Source of the DNA: Bradyrhizobium semiaridum
Lineage (GTDB): Bacteria; Pseudomonadota; Alphaproteobacteria; Rhizobiales; Xanthobacteraceae
Reading direction: 5' to 3'
NCBI RefSeq assembly: GCF_020329505.1
Contig: NZ_JAGKJJ010000027.1
Location: 1 to 64,000 of the forward strand
Length of the DNA stretch: 64,000 nucleotides
Numbering within the stretch: position 1 is the stretch's first letter; the number at the start of each line of letters is the position of its first letter. The translations under genes and the position numbers were made by a program. This document shows, piece by piece, positions 10,652 to 19,295 of this stretch. The notes under the pieces are model-generated. The model did not search any database. It saw nothing but the letters and a program-made list of their open reading frames with translations, and was not told where the DNA came from.

Positions 10652-10866
10652 TACTACCTGCCCAGAAGTTTTGCCGCGATCGTAGCTTAGCAGGCCGGAA
10701 CCCTTCCTGCGTCGTCTTAATTGCGCAGCCAGGGGCGAGGACGCGTTCGACCAATTCCGCTTGGGACAAGTTTTGGCGGCTGATGGCCAGATCGGTGCCC
10801 GCAGTTGCTCTATCCTGAAGCGTCGTTTCTCTTGCAGGAGCACGGGCTTCACGCCTCAGCCAACCG

Positions 10867-11247
10867 ATGAAAGCTGTCCGATTGCCTTCAACCCAGGCGG
10901 TCCGCGCAGTCATTGCCGCGTCGCTGCGACACGGTGACGCAACTCTGGATAGCACCGCTCGCGCCCTCAAGATCAGCTCGCGCACGCTACAGCGTCACCT
11001 TGGTCGCATGGGCACCAGCCACAGCGAAATGCTCGCGGAAGTTCGCTTGAACATCGCTTGTCGCTTGCTCGTCGACTCAGGCAAGCCACTGTCGGAAATC
11101 GCGAAATTCGTCGGCTACAGCAACGCTAGCAGCTTTAGCCGTACTTTCGTGCGTTTGATGAAAATTCAACCCATCATTTACAGGCAACTTGCCGATAGGC
11201 AGAGCCGAGCGAGCCATCGCAAGAGGCCTCACGCCGCTGGGCAATGA
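10867..11247 (+). pseudogene. AraC-type HTH domain without sensor domain
   Basis: A 126-residue frame holding only the two-HTH module: STARALKISSRTLQRHLGR and IAKFVGYSNASSFSRTFVR. The sensor domain expected for this family is missing. Upstream there is a stop at 10816 in this frame, while a neighbouring frame (about 10802-10866) reads like the end of a sensor domain, so a frameshift or truncation is likely. It could still act as a small stand-alone DNA-binding protein. It diverges from the intact AraC gene at 10651, and a pair of direct repeats follows it. Confidence 0.5.
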
Positions 11248-11258
11248 CAATTCCGATC

Positions 11259-11304
11259 ATTGGCGCGAAATGGCAAGACGCACGATTTGAATTGGCGCGA
11301 AATG
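11259..11304 (+). repeat. Direct repeat of ATTGGCGCGAAATG, 32 bp apart
   Basis: Two identical 14-base copies at 11259-11272 and 11291-11304. The period of 32 bp is about three helical turns, so both copies face the same side. They lie between an AraC-type HTH gene and the secreted-protein genes that start at 11355, where AraC-family operators would be expected. Confidence 0.5.
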
Positions 11305-11354
11305 CTTAGCGAAGCTGATTGCCGAAATTGCGCTCCCCCAAAGGAATAACAAAC

Positions 11355-12023
11355 ATGACCCTTCGCTCAGCTCTGTTGGTATTTTGCGTCGCCGGATTGA
11401 TTGCCGCTCCCCATAAGGCGCTTTCCCAGTCTGCACCGGAGAGCAAACCACACGTACCGCTTGAGAAGTCGATCGGTCAGGCAAAGCCGGAAGTCGTGCC
11501 ATCGCTCTTCGTCCTCAACTCGCGCGGTGCGAGCTTGAAGGACGGGAAGCTCGTGCTGACGGGGGTTTCGCCGAATGCGATCGTGTTCGCCGATCGGCCC
11601 GTGAGGGCAGCCGGTCACGATCTCACGTCGCGAATTGTCGAGGATTGGGGCAATGGCAGTGATAGCTTCGCGAAAGATCCTCCAAACGCCACTGTGTCCG
11701 AGTTCAGGAAAGACGGGTCATCAGTAGCCGACGCCGTCGTCGTCCTGAAATCGCCCAAGCTCGACGGCGACAGGCTGACCTTCGATGTCGATACGCTCGA
11801 AGGTGACCTTGCGGGAGCCGATGGACCGGCGTCGATCTTTATCGACATTATTGGTCGTCCATTCACGCCGCTGTCCTTTGCCGGCGTTGCCCGCCGCACC
11901 GCCTGGCGAGGTGCTTACTACCGCGGCGCTGCAGTCGCGGGTGCGGCCGCCCTTGGAGCTGCGGCAGCCTATCCTTATTACGCCCCGCGATGCGGATACT
12001 ATCCGTATCCGCCTTGTTACTGA
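11355..12023 (+). CDS. Secreted hypothetical protein (222 aa)
   Basis: Begins MTLRSALLVFCVAGLIAAP, a clear signal peptide cleaved near HKALSQ. The mature part has a beta-rich middle (SLFVLNSRGASLKDGKLVLT, then FADRPVRAAGH) and ends in a Gly/Ala/Tyr-rich tail (AAAYPYYAPRCGYYPYPPCY). I recall similar periplasmic or envelope proteins in Bradyrhizobium, without a function. The start is fixed by an AAGGAATAAC stretch just upstream. It is first in a plus-strand series (11355-15719) of exported proteins, and the 14-bp direct repeats lie 50-100 bases upstream. Confidence 0.65.
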   Translation: MTLRSALLVFCVAGLIAAPHKALSQSAPESKPHVPLEKSIGQAKPEVVPSLFVLNSRGASLKDGKLVLTGVSPNAIVFADRPVRAAGHDLTSRIVEDWGNGSDSFAKDPPNATVSEFRKDGSSVADAVVVLKSPKLDGDRLTFDVDTLEGDLAGADGPASIFIDIIGRPFTPLSFAGVARRTAWRGAYYRGAAVAGAAALGAAAAYPYYAPRCGYYPYPPCY

Positions 12024-12106
12024 GCAACGCGACCGCCGAGTCACAGCCGCCGGTCCCACAGGTGGAAGGTCGGCTGGCTTAAGCCGGAGCTCACAGGAGG
12101 GGATCA

Positions 12107-12463
12107 ATGAGACGAACCGCCATAATTGCAGCATCGCTGATCATCGCCGGCATTCAGTCAGCGCATGCGCAGACGGACCTGAGCGCCTACGCCAATGCCG
12201 AAGGTTATCTGGATGTTCAGAAGCTGACATGCGCGCAACTCGCCGGAACGTGGCAGGGAGACGCCGATCTTCTCACTGCCTGGTACAGCGGTTGGTACAA
12301 CGGCCTCGCGCGCAAGCATTACCTCGACATCAAGAAGTCCCGCGAGGCCGAGCACGAAGTGATCCAACATTGCAAGGCGCATCCCGACCAGCTCATCATC
12401 GAGGCGATCGCAGTGGTCTTCAAGGATATGAGAGCCGCGCTTGGGATCAGGATGCAGCCGTAA
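12107..12463 (+). CDS. HdeA/HdeB family periplasmic protein
   Basis: A 118-residue exported protein with signal MRRTAIIAASLIIAGIQSAHA. The mature part fits the HdeA/HdeB family: the segment LDVQKLTCAQLAGTWQGDAD with a conserved Cys, and a second Cys in VIQHCKAHPD, would form the single disulfide. A trailing helix follows. In enterobacteria HdeA is an acid-activated periplasmic chaperone. Alphaproteobacterial members share the fold, but their role is less certain. A strong Shine-Dalgarno sequence (AGGAGGGG) precedes the ATG. Confidence 0.75.
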   Translation: MRRTAIIAASLIIAGIQSAHAQTDLSAYANAEGYLDVQKLTCAQLAGTWQGDADLLTAWYSGWYNGLARKHYLDIKKSREAEHEVIQHCKAHPDQLIIEAIAVVFKDMRAALGIRMQP

Positions 12464-12546
12464 CTGCGAGATCGGACACCTTTCACGGCAGGAGCAGCCT
12501 GACGATTACTTGAAGACCATTCGATTTGAACACAGGGAGAAGAGCA

Positions 12547-13980
12547 ATGGAGATCACTCGTCGCAATCTTACCCTTGGCGGAATGGGTCTGCTCACTGGA
12601 GCGGCGATCGGTCAACCGGCCGTCGCCCAAGATGGTTCTTTTCTGGGAATCGGTCAGGGCTTGGAGGAGTTCTGGCTCGCGAGCGACGCCTACATATTCG
12701 GCTATCCGCTGGTGACGATGGAGATGACCCGCCGCGTTCTCACCAACGTCGCCGAACCCATAGGAACGAAGGCGCCGATGGGGCAGATCATCAAGATGCG
12801 CCAATATCCGGATGCCTCATTCAAGGACGTCACGGCACCGAACGCGGACACGCTCTACACCACGTCCTTCTTCGACGTCGGGAAAGAACCGTGGGTCCTC
12901 AGCATCCCGGACATGAAAGGGCGCTATTTCCTGATGCCCATGCTGGATGGCTGGACGACGGTGTTCCAGGTGCCGGGAAAGCGCACCACCGGCACCGGCG
13001 CACAGACCTATGCCATCACCGGGCCCGGCTGGAAAGGCACGCTGCCGGACGGCGTGAAGGAGTACAAATCACCCACCAGCATCGTGTGGCTGCTCGGCCG
13101 CATCTATTGCACCGGAACGCCGGATGACTATGCCGCCGTCCACAAGCTGCAGGACGAGTGCAAGCTCGTTCCGCTCAGTGCCTACGGCAAGCCGTACACG
13201 CCGCCTCCGGGAAAGGTCGATGCGTCGATCGACATGAAGACGGCTGTCCGCGAACAGGTCAATCGCATGGACGCGGTGTCATATTTCAAGCTGCTCTGCG
13301 AGCTCATGAAAACCAACCCGCCATACGCGGCAGACGCGGCCCAGCTGGCCAAATTTGCCCGCATCGGCATCGTGCCCGGGCGGGACTTCGACGAGACCAA
13401 GCTGAAGGCGGACTTCCTGAAGCGCGTCCCGGAGGTGTCGTTCGACAGGATCATGCTCCAGTTCAAGGTTAACAAGGCCATCAAGGACGAGAACGGCTTT
13501 GCGTTCACGACGAAAACCGGAATCTACGGCACCGACTACCTGATGCGGGCCCTGGTGACCGCGATCGGACTTGGCGCCAACCGCCCGCAGGATGCGGTCT
13601 ACCCGACCTCGCAAAAGGATGCGGATGACCGCAAGTACAATGGTGCGAATAAGTATGTCATGCGGTTTCCGAAAGGCCACCTGCCTCCGGCCGAGGGATT
13701 CTGGTCGCTCACGATGTACGACAGCAGCTACTTCTTTGTGAACAATCCGCTCAACCGATATTCGATCAGTGCGCGGGAAAACCTGAAGGAAAATCCGGAC
13801 GGCTCGACCGATCTCTACATTCAGAAGGACTCGCCCGGCAAAGACAAGGAGTCCAACTGGCTTCCCGCGCCCGAGGGAGATTTCATACTCATGCTGCGCA
13901 TGTATTGGCCGCAGGAGACCGATCCTTCGATCATCAACGGCACGTGGACGGTTCCTGCCGCCAAGAGGGTCGAGGCTTGA
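12547..13980 (+). CDS. DUF1254/DUF1214 domain protein with Tat-like signal
   Basis: A 477-residue exported protein. The N-terminus RRNLTLGGMGLLTGAAIG carries a twin-arginine-like signal, so export in folded form is plausible. The first half is DUF1254 (ASDAYIFGYPLVTMEMTRR; PNADTLYTTSFFDVG). The C-terminal third is DUF1214 (GFWSLTMYDSSYFFVNNPLN). The biochemical role is unknown; members are often linked to envelope or hydrocarbon and aromatic-compound loci. The Met at 12547 is preferred over the upstream 12526 start because GGGAGAAGAGCA lies directly before it. A strong hairpin follows the stop. Confidence 0.85.
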   Translation: MEITRRNLTLGGMGLLTGAAIGQPAVAQDGSFLGIGQGLEEFWLASDAYIFGYPLVTMEMTRRVLTNVAEPIGTKAPMGQIIKMRQYPDASFKDVTAPNADTLYTTSFFDVGKEPWVLSIPDMKGRYFLMPMLDGWTTVFQVPGKRTTGTGAQTYAITGPGWKGTLPDGVKEYKSPTSIVWLLGRIYCTGTPDDYAAVHKLQDECKLVPLSAYGKPYTPPPGKVDASIDMKTAVREQVNRMDAVSYFKLLCELMKTNPPYAADAAQLAKFARIGIVPGRDFDETKLKADFLKRVPEVSFDRIMLQFKVNKAIKDENGFAFTTKTGIYGTDYLMRALVTAIGLGANRPQDAVYPTSQKDADDRKYNGANKYVMRFPKGHLPPAEGFWSLTMYDSSYFFVNNPLNRYSISARENLKENPDGSTDLYIQKDSPGKDKESNWLPAPEGDFILMLRMYWPQETDPSIINGTWTVPAAKRVEA

Positions 13981-13985
13981 GAAGC

Positions 13986-14023
13986 TTGATTCATGCCGGC
14001 TCCGCGGGGACGGCATGAATCAA
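13986..14023 (+). terminator. Perfect 13-bp hairpin after the DUF1254 gene
   Basis: TTGATTCATGCCG and its exact reverse complement are separated by 12 bases, starting 5 bases after the stop codon. The U-rich tail is weak (GTGTTTCAATTT), so it may act as a terminator or as a 3' mRNA stabiliser between the DUF1254 gene and the outer-membrane gene. Confidence 0.6.
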
Positions 14024-14110
14024 CGTGTTTCAATTTGCGGTCGCGAGTCGTGCGCTCGAGGGAGCCGTACAGATCGTTCTGCGATGTGTCAAAGGTGGGG
14101 TGGGTACGAC

Positions 14111-15199
14111 ATGCGGCTTGGTGATTTTTGCAGGAGGCGGCAACCAAACGGGCGAGGCCACGCGCTCAGAGATGTCGGCATCGCCCTGACAATGGTCATA
14201 GCGTCAATGTCCTCTGAAGCTGCCCGTGCCGACGAGGGGGGCGTCTCATACTGGCTTCCCGGCCGCTTCGGCAGCCTCGCTGCGACCCCGCAGGTCCCCG
14301 GCTGGTCGATGGCGGAGGTCTACTATCACACCAGCGTGAGTGCATTCGGCAATGCTGCGGCCGCCAGGGAAATCCATGTCGGCAGAATCCCTGCCGCGGC
14401 AAACGTCGATCTGAACCTGCATCTGAACGCACAGGCGGATCTCATCCTTCTCAATCCCACTTATACGTTCGCAACGCCGGTGCTGGGTGGCCAGCTTGCC
14501 ATCGGCGTGACCGGACTGTTCGGGCGGTCGAGCGCGGATCTTGCGGGGACACTGACTGCGGCCGTCGGTCCGCTGGCGGCAACTCGCATCGGCAGCTTCG
14601 GCGATTCGGTCACGTCGGTCGGCGACCTCTACCCGCAGGCGACGCTGAAGTGGAACGCCGGCGTGCACAATTTCATGACCTATGTGACGGGAGACGTTCC
14701 GGTCGGGGCATACAGTCCGAGCAGCCTTGCCAATCTCGGCATCGGTCACGCCGCCATCGACGCCGGCGGCGGCTACACCTACCTCAACACGCAGGCGGGC
14801 TATGAATTTTCTGCAGTCGCAGGCTTCACCTACAATTTCAAGAATCAGGATACGCAGTACCAGAACGGGATCGACTTCCATCTGGATTGGGACGCCTCCC
14901 AGTTTCTGTCAAAGCAGGTTTTCGTTGGCCTCGTTGGATATGCCTATCAGCAGGTCACCGATGATTTCGGCCAGCATCCCGTCCTGGGAGGCTTCCGGTC
15001 GCGCGTGCTGGGCGTTGGTCCGCAGATCGGCTTTCTGTTTCCTGTGGGCGACATGCAGGGTTATCTGAATCTCAAAGGGTACGGAGAATTTGCAGCAGAG
15101 AATCGCCCGGCCGGCTGGAATTCCTGGTTGACGTTCTCGATCTCTCCGATGGCGCCGACCAGCACCGTGACGCCGACCCAACGGATCGTAACGAAATAG
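14111..15199 (+). CDS. Phenol_MetA_deg-like outer-membrane protein
   Basis: A 362-residue exported beta-barrel. A signal (GIALTMVIASMSSEAARA) is followed by SYWLPGRFGSLAA, the usual opening of the MetA-pathway phenol-degradation family, then repeated amphipathic strands (LNLHLNAQADLILLNPTYTF; FMTYVTGDVPVGAYSP). These proteins are thought to be channels for hydrophobic compounds, but direct evidence is limited. ATG 14111 is chosen because a start at 14015 would lie inside the hairpin region. It is paired with the DUF1254/1214 gene, an arrangement I recall from other Bradyrhizobium loci. Confidence 0.75.
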   Translation: MRLGDFCRRRQPNGRGHALRDVGIALTMVIASMSSEAARADEGGVSYWLPGRFGSLAATPQVPGWSMAEVYYHTSVSAFGNAAAAREIHVGRIPAAANVDLNLHLNAQADLILLNPTYTFATPVLGGQLAIGVTGLFGRSSADLAGTLTAAVGPLAATRIGSFGDSVTSVGDLYPQATLKWNAGVHNFMTYVTGDVPVGAYSPSSLANLGIGHAAIDAGGGYTYLNTQAGYEFSAVAGFTYNFKNQDTQYQNGIDFHLDWDASQFLSKQVFVGLVGYAYQQVTDDFGQHPVLGGFRSRVLGVGPQIGFLFPVGDMQGYLNLKGYGEFAAENRPAGWNSWLTFSISPMAPTSTVTPTQRIVTK

Positions 15200-15284
15200 C
15201 GGCGCCGCTGGCGTCTCTGCCTGGTTCAGGTCGCGAATGCCCGGCCCGATTGGTTTCGGCCGCGCTAACCCGAGAGTCGAGTCG

Positions 15285-15719
15285 ATGTTCCCGGACACGC
15301 CGTCGGTCAGTCAGCTCTCTCACGTGATTTCTCAAGCTGCTGCACCCGCATTTCTGCTCGGCGCATTGGCGGCCTTTATCGCGGTGCTGATTTCTCGCCA
15401 GAACAGGATCATCGACAGATCAATCTACCTGAGCCAGATTTCCGATCGGGATCAGGCGAGATGCCGGCTCAAGGCTGACCTGCCGCGTCTGGTTCGGCGC
15501 GCCGCCATGATCAATCGTGCGATCTTCTGGTCCATCATGGGAAGCATCTCGATCAGCGTTGTCATCGTCGTCGGCTTTGTGAGTGCGTTCCTTCACATCC
15601 AACACGAGCGAGGCGTTGCCATCCTCTTCATTGTTTCGCTGGCGGCCTTCATCGCATCACTGGTGGATTTCGCGCGAGAGGTCCGAATTGCCCTGAGCGA
15701 GTTTGACCACTACGGCTGA
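15285..15719 (+). CDS. DUF2721 family membrane protein
   Basis: A 144-residue inner-membrane protein with three hydrophobic helices: near residues 10-35 (APAFLLGALAAFIAVLISRQ), 80-105 (IFWSIMGSISISVVIVVGFV) and 110-130 (VAILFIVSLAAFIASLVDF). A charged cytosolic loop (RLKADLPRLVRRA) lies between the first two. The R-x2-L-x2-R-A loop and short C-terminal EVRIAL segment match DUF2721, whose function is unknown. The start at 15285 avoids a run of non-conserved residues. Confidence 0.8.
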   Translation: MFPDTPSVSQLSHVISQAAAPAFLLGALAAFIAVLISRQNRIIDRSIYLSQISDRDQARCRLKADLPRLVRRAAMINRAIFWSIMGSISISVVIVVGFVSAFLHIQHERGVAILFIVSLAAFIASLVDFAREVRIALSEFDHYG

Positions 15720-16161
15720 TCTCGGCCTGGTCCTCATCTAAGCAAACATAGAGCACGATCCTGGCGTGGAGGACATCGCGCGCGCAACCGTACAACGTTC
15801 CCCCGGATGAGCGTAAATGCGCTCGCCACCACGGGCACTGCGTATGCGTAAGATTGGATGAAGTATCGTAGATTGGCTGGGTGCGGGGAAAAGCGCTCCA
15901 GTCATCTTTGACGCTAGCTTTGGTTTCAGCTCCACCTGGCCTGCTCGGCTTGGCGTATACGATTGTTGCCGTTACCCAATTGCGGATCCGGGCGAACACG
16001 CGAGCATTGAGACTGGCCGCTTCGGCCCTTCTTTGGTCAACGAGTTACTTGAACTTGCTCCGAACCGTTCTAATTCATTGTATAGCCGAACCGAGCTTCG
16101 GCTAGTTGGAGCACGATAAAGAAGCAGCGCGCGGAGCGCTTAAGAAGTTGAGGAAAGGGAC
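15720..16161. other. Gene-free stretch containing one repeat copy
   Basis: No gene supported. It contains copy A of a 51-base dispersed repeat (15846-15896) and otherwise low-similarity sequence. Both strands have only short frames with arginine-rich, non-conserved translations. Confidence 0.4.
15846..15896 (+). repeat. Dispersed 51-nt repeat, copy A
   Basis: Starts GCGTAAGATTGGATGA and ends in a GGGGAAA-AGCGC block. It matches copy B at 16760-16810 in the same orientation at about 80 percent of positions by eye. The bases just before each copy (GAGCGTAAA...CGC) are also alike, so the true unit may be nearer 90 bases. Confidence 0.6.
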
Positions 16162-16341
16162 ATGAAAGCTTGCATTCGTCGCGGCGGCAATGCTCCTCAT
16201 TGGATCGGTTGCCTCTGCTTCCGCCGCCCATTGGCATCACCGTGGTTGGGGCGTCCAGGAATTGTGCCCGGACTTGCTCTCGGATTGTTCGCCGGAACAC
16301 TGGCGGCTGCCACAGCACCCCGAGCTTGGCGGAGCATCTGA
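16162..16341 (+). pseudogene. Small secreted-type gene with compensating frameshifts
   Basis: An ATG with a good Shine-Dalgarno (GAGGAAAGG) opens a 59-codon frame. However, the protein-like signal sequence (FVAAAMLLIGSVASASAAHW) is in the +1 frame from 16175 to about 16255, while the C-terminal glycine-zipper part (GIVPGLALGLFAGTLAAA) is back in the original frame. Two opposite indels in a former Bradyrhizobium-type small exported protein would explain this. The uninterrupted frame itself encodes an unlikely Arg/Cys-rich middle. It may be translated but is probably not functional. Confidence 0.4.
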
Positions 16342-17035
16342 CCTCCCCCGCACATGCGCGCGCGGACTCTGTAGTTCAAAGGGAACCCAGTTGACCGGCC
16401 AATACATCCGGGGATGGCTCCGATGCCGGTGCGCCCGGAACGGTACCGACGCATAGCACGTTGAGTGAGCATGTACTGGCAATGAGGACACTGTCTGCGC
16501 CCCTTCGGATCATCCTATCCCTGCGGCTAAGCAATCTACCCTCAAGTCGTTACCCCAATTTGAGATGGTTGCTGGTCCGGACTTTTGACCTGACCAGAGA
16601 CACCGCGCCTACGATACGATAACAGCATTGAAAATGCGCTCGCTTGCGATCGTTCGCGACAAAGGCCGTTTTCACCCGACTGGTCACTCGAGATATTTCA
16701 ACATTCCGTTCCGTGAGCGTAAAGATGCCGCTTACCCCAGGGCTCGCGAGCTGCCCTACGCGTAAGATTGGATGAGATATCGAAGGTTTGGTTGGTGTGG
16801 GGAAAGGCGCCCCCCGCTACCAATTCTGCGATTTTGCACGCCAATCTGCGATTTCCTGCGATTTTGTACCCTGACGGTAAACGATCCAAAGCCGCAGGCG
16901 CGCATGCCAGGCCGAGGTCGGCTCCAAGCTTCGCGCCTTGGGCTGCCTGCTGCGGCATCGTCAGCACCGCGCGTTTATTGCCCAGCCGTTGGATCTCGGT
17001 TTTCGCCGCGCCAACAGACGTCACCTTATCGGATT
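16342..17035. other. Gene-free stretch containing one repeat copy
   Basis: No gene supported on either strand. It holds copy B of the 51-nt repeat (16760-16810). The 3' end of the CsbD-like gene lies immediately to the right. Confidence 0.45.
16760..16810 (+). repeat. Dispersed 51-nt repeat, copy B
   Basis: Same orientation as copy A (15846-15896). The two bracket about 0.86 kb holding the broken small secreted gene. No terminal inverted repeats or transposase remnant were seen, so this could be an eroded mobile unit or an intergenic repeat family. Confidence 0.6.
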
Positions 17036-17425
17036 CTACGCACACCTGGTCGGCTTCTGCGGATGAGCCGTCCTGGGGTGACGGTCATGCAAGAACTCCG
17101 CGAGAGAATTCGCGACGGCTCCCTCGTCGACCGCCGCGGCGAACAGACGTTCTTGCGCATCGCGCGGAAGGTCCGCCCAAATCTTCAGCGCAGCGTGCCC
17201 GAGCAGAGTGGTGAACCGGCTTTCATCCGCAGGCGACAACTCCAGGCTGGATGAGGCGTCCCGCGGCAAGATGGATCGTTGACCGGAAGTCAGATCTTCC
17301 GCCCCGGCGCGCGGCACTGAATTGCCGGCGGCCTGACGTTCTCCCTCCAGAGCAAGCCTGCCATCGCCCACGACTTGTGCGACGATTTGTTTGACCGTTC
17401 CCACGGCAGTGTTCTTGACACCCAT
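17036..17425 (-). CDS. CsbD-like N-terminus fused to a small helical domain (129 aa)
   Basis: The first about 35 residues (MGVKNTAVGTVKQIVAQVVG, then RLALEGERQAAGN) resemble one CsbD-type repeat, the general-stress family. The second half (SRFTTLLGHAALKIWADLPR to LAEFLHDRHPRTAHP) matches a short rhizobial module I have seen as a separate protein. Function is unknown. A Shine-Dalgarno (GAGGAG) precedes the ATG, and a GGAAC-N17-GGTT site about 75 bases upstream fits control by the general-stress sigma factor, as expected for a CsbD-type gene. Confidence 0.6.
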   Translation of the reverse strand: MGVKNTAVGTVKQIVAQVVGDGRLALEGERQAAGNSVPRAGAEDLTSGQRSILPRDASSSLELSPADESRFTTLLGHAALKIWADLPRDAQERLFAAAVDEGAVANSLAEFLHDRHPRTAHPQKPTRCA

Positions 17426-17499
17426 CGCAATTCTCCTCGGTCACTAAGTGCCCTTGGCGCTCTTGCCGCCAACCGTGTCGTACTCCGCGCCGCGTATGC

Positions 17500-17525
17500 A
17501 ACCGATAAGGGCGCTTGGTCGTTCC
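17500..17525 (-). promoter_or_regulatory. EcfG-type promoter candidate
   Basis: Minus-strand GGAAC (17525-17521), 17 bases, GGTT (17503-17500), about 75 bases before the CsbD-like gene. The alphaproteobacterial EcfG consensus as I know it is GGAAC-N16/17-CGTT. Confidence 0.5.
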
Positions 17526-17604
17526 TGCTGGCGCGCCGGCAATTTTCGATCCGCCCTGGTGCGGCCGAAGGATGACTGTCTTGCCGTACAGCCGCTTGAT
17601 CGCA

Positions 17605-18225
17605 TCATGGCGCGAAAGAAGCGAGTTGCAGCCACTGCAGGACGATAATCGTAGGAGCGCTTTGGATCTCGTTACGTTTCATCAGATCGATGGCTCGGCT
17701 AATCGGGCAGCGGATGACCTCAATATCTTCGCCTTCGTGCGATGCGCCAGCGCGCATCGGCGCTGCGGCAGCATCGACACGTGCGAGGAAAAGCGTCATG
17801 ACCTCATCAGTTAACGCTGGCGCCGGCAAGAAGTCGAATAGCCGCGTCATGGACAACGGCGTGAGCCCGATCTCTTCGATGCACTCGCGTCGCGCGGCCG
17901 CTTCGGGTGTCTCGCCGGGGTCGACCCGGCCGGCCACGATCTCGATCATCTCGCCGCGTCCCGTCGCGAGATGACCACCGATCCGGAATTGACGGGTCAG
18001 AACGAGTTCATCGCGCTCCGGATCGAGCGCCAGAACGCCAACGACGCGCCCGGAACGCAGCACGTCGCGTTCGAACGTCGTGCCCGCTTCGGTCGTTGGC
18101 CGCTCCGTAACGACGAAACGATGGTAGTCGCGGTAGCCGCGACCGATCAGCTGTGGAGGAGATACAGTGATCGATCGCGGCTCGCGGTCGCCGCGGCCAG
18201 CGCCGACTAGCTCTCGCAGTATCAC
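17605..18225 (-). CDS. Nudix hydrolase, ADP-ribose pyrophosphatase type
   Basis: A 206-residue cytosolic hydrolase that would cleave a nucleoside diphosphate linked to another group, such as ADP-ribose or a nucleotide sugar. The full Nudix box (G-x5-E-x7-R-E-x2-E-E-x-G-L) spans residues 99-121, with REC-IEE-IGL as the metal-binding core. VVGVLALDPERDELVLTRQF matches the ADP-ribose pyrophosphatase strand before the box. Its start overlaps the stop of the decarboxylase gene by 4 bases (ATGA), so it is the last gene of the glycan operon. Removal of excess nucleotide sugar is a plausible role. Confidence 0.85.
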   Translation of the reverse strand: MILRELVGAGRGDREPRSITVSPPQLIGRGYRDYHRFVVTERPTTEAGTTFERDVLRSGRVVGVLALDPERDELVLTRQFRIGGHLATGRGEMIEIVAGRVDPGETPEAAARRECIEEIGLTPLSMTRLFDFLPAPALTDEVMTLFLARVDAAAAPMRAGASHEGEDIEVIRCPISRAIDLMKRNEIQSAPTIIVLQWLQLASFAP

Positions 18226-19286
18226 GGCTGGCCGGCCAGGGTCAGCTGTGCCCGCCTGCGTCGTGCCGAAGCGGCCGAAGGGCGTGCGCTCGCCAGAGCG
18301 GGAGCAGGAGTTGCCATGCGAAGCGAGAAGTAGGCGATTGTTGCCTGTAGACCCTCCTGCAACCCGACACGAGGCCGCCAGCCAAGTAATCGCTCCGCGG
18401 TTTCAATAACGGGTTTCCGCCGTTTGGGATCATCTTCCGGAAGAGACTCGAATCGCAGCGGTGACGCCGATCGCGTATATGCAAGCACCGCCCGTGCAAT
18501 GGCCTCGATGGTGATCTCCTGGGGATTGCCGAGGTTGCACGGCCCGGTGATCGTCGGCGGACTCTCCATCAGCAGCTCGAGGCCCCTGAGGAGATCGTCG
18601 ATAAAGCAAAAGCTTCTCGTCTGACTACCTTCACCGTAGATCGTGATCGGTTCTCCGCGCAGCGCCTGAACGATGAAGTTGGAGACCACGCGCCCGTCGT
18701 TCTCGAGCATGCGAGGTCCATACGTGTTGAAGATGCGGGCGACCTTCACTTCGACGCCGTGCATCCGTTGATAGTCGAACATCAACGTCTCCGCCGCGCG
18801 CTTGCCTTCGTCGTAGCAGGCGCGAGGGCCGATCATGTTGACATGGCCGACATAAGTTTCCGGTTGTGGATGAACCTCGGGATCACCGTAGACTTCGCTG
18901 GTCGAGGCTTGCAGGACCCGCGCGCCCTTTTGCCGGGCCAGCTCGAGCACGTTCATGGTTCCTATGACACATGTCTTCATTGTCCCGATCGGGTCGCGCT
19001 GGTAGTGCCGCGGAGAAGCCGGACACGCCAGGCTGTAGATCTGGTCGATGTCTCCCGCGATGTTCAGCGGGGCGCGCACGTCGTGCTGGATGAAGTCGAA
19101 TCTGGGATGATTGAGAAGCGGTCTGATGTTGTCGAGCGTTCCGGTAAAGAGATTGTCGACACAGATCACGCGGTTGCCGCGTCGCAAGAGCACGTCACAG
19201 AGGTGCGATCCGATGAAGCCGGCGCCGCCCGTGATCACCACGGCACGCGGGGGCCGAGTACCTGGGATATGCGCTTGGTACGTCAT
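18222..19286 (-). CDS. UDP-glucuronate decarboxylase (UDP-xylose synthase-like)
   Basis: Short-chain NAD-dependent sugar-nucleotide enzyme. The Rossmann motif GGAGFIG is at residues 20-26, the catalytic YDEGK at 158-162, and QASTSEVYGDPEVHPQ with NTYGPRM downstream is the pattern of UDP-glucuronic acid decarboxylases. It would turn UDP-glucuronate into UDP-xylose or the 4-keto pentose. At 354 residues it is about 35 longer than the family, with an odd Ala/Arg-rich tail (SAASARRRRAQL). It sits between the glycosyltransferases and the Nudix gene. A related dehydratase activity cannot be excluded. Confidence 0.85.
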   Translation of the reverse strand: MTYQAHIPGTRPPRAVVITGGAGFIGSHLCDVLLRRGNRVICVDNLFTGTLDNIRPLLNHPRFDFIQHDVRAPLNIAGDIDQIYSLACPASPRHYQRDPIGTMKTCVIGTMNVLELARQKGARVLQASTSEVYGDPEVHPQPETYVGHVNMIGPRACYDEGKRAAETLMFDYQRMHGVEVKVARIFNTYGPRMLENDGRVVSNFIVQALRGEPITIYGEGSQTRSFCFIDDLLRGLELLMESPPTITGPCNLGNPQEITIEAIARAVLAYTRSASPLRFESLPEDDPKRRKPVIETAERLLGWRPRVGLQEGLQATIAYFSLRMATPAPALASARPSAASARRRRAQLTLAGQP

Positions 19287-19295
19287 TGATCCTCC

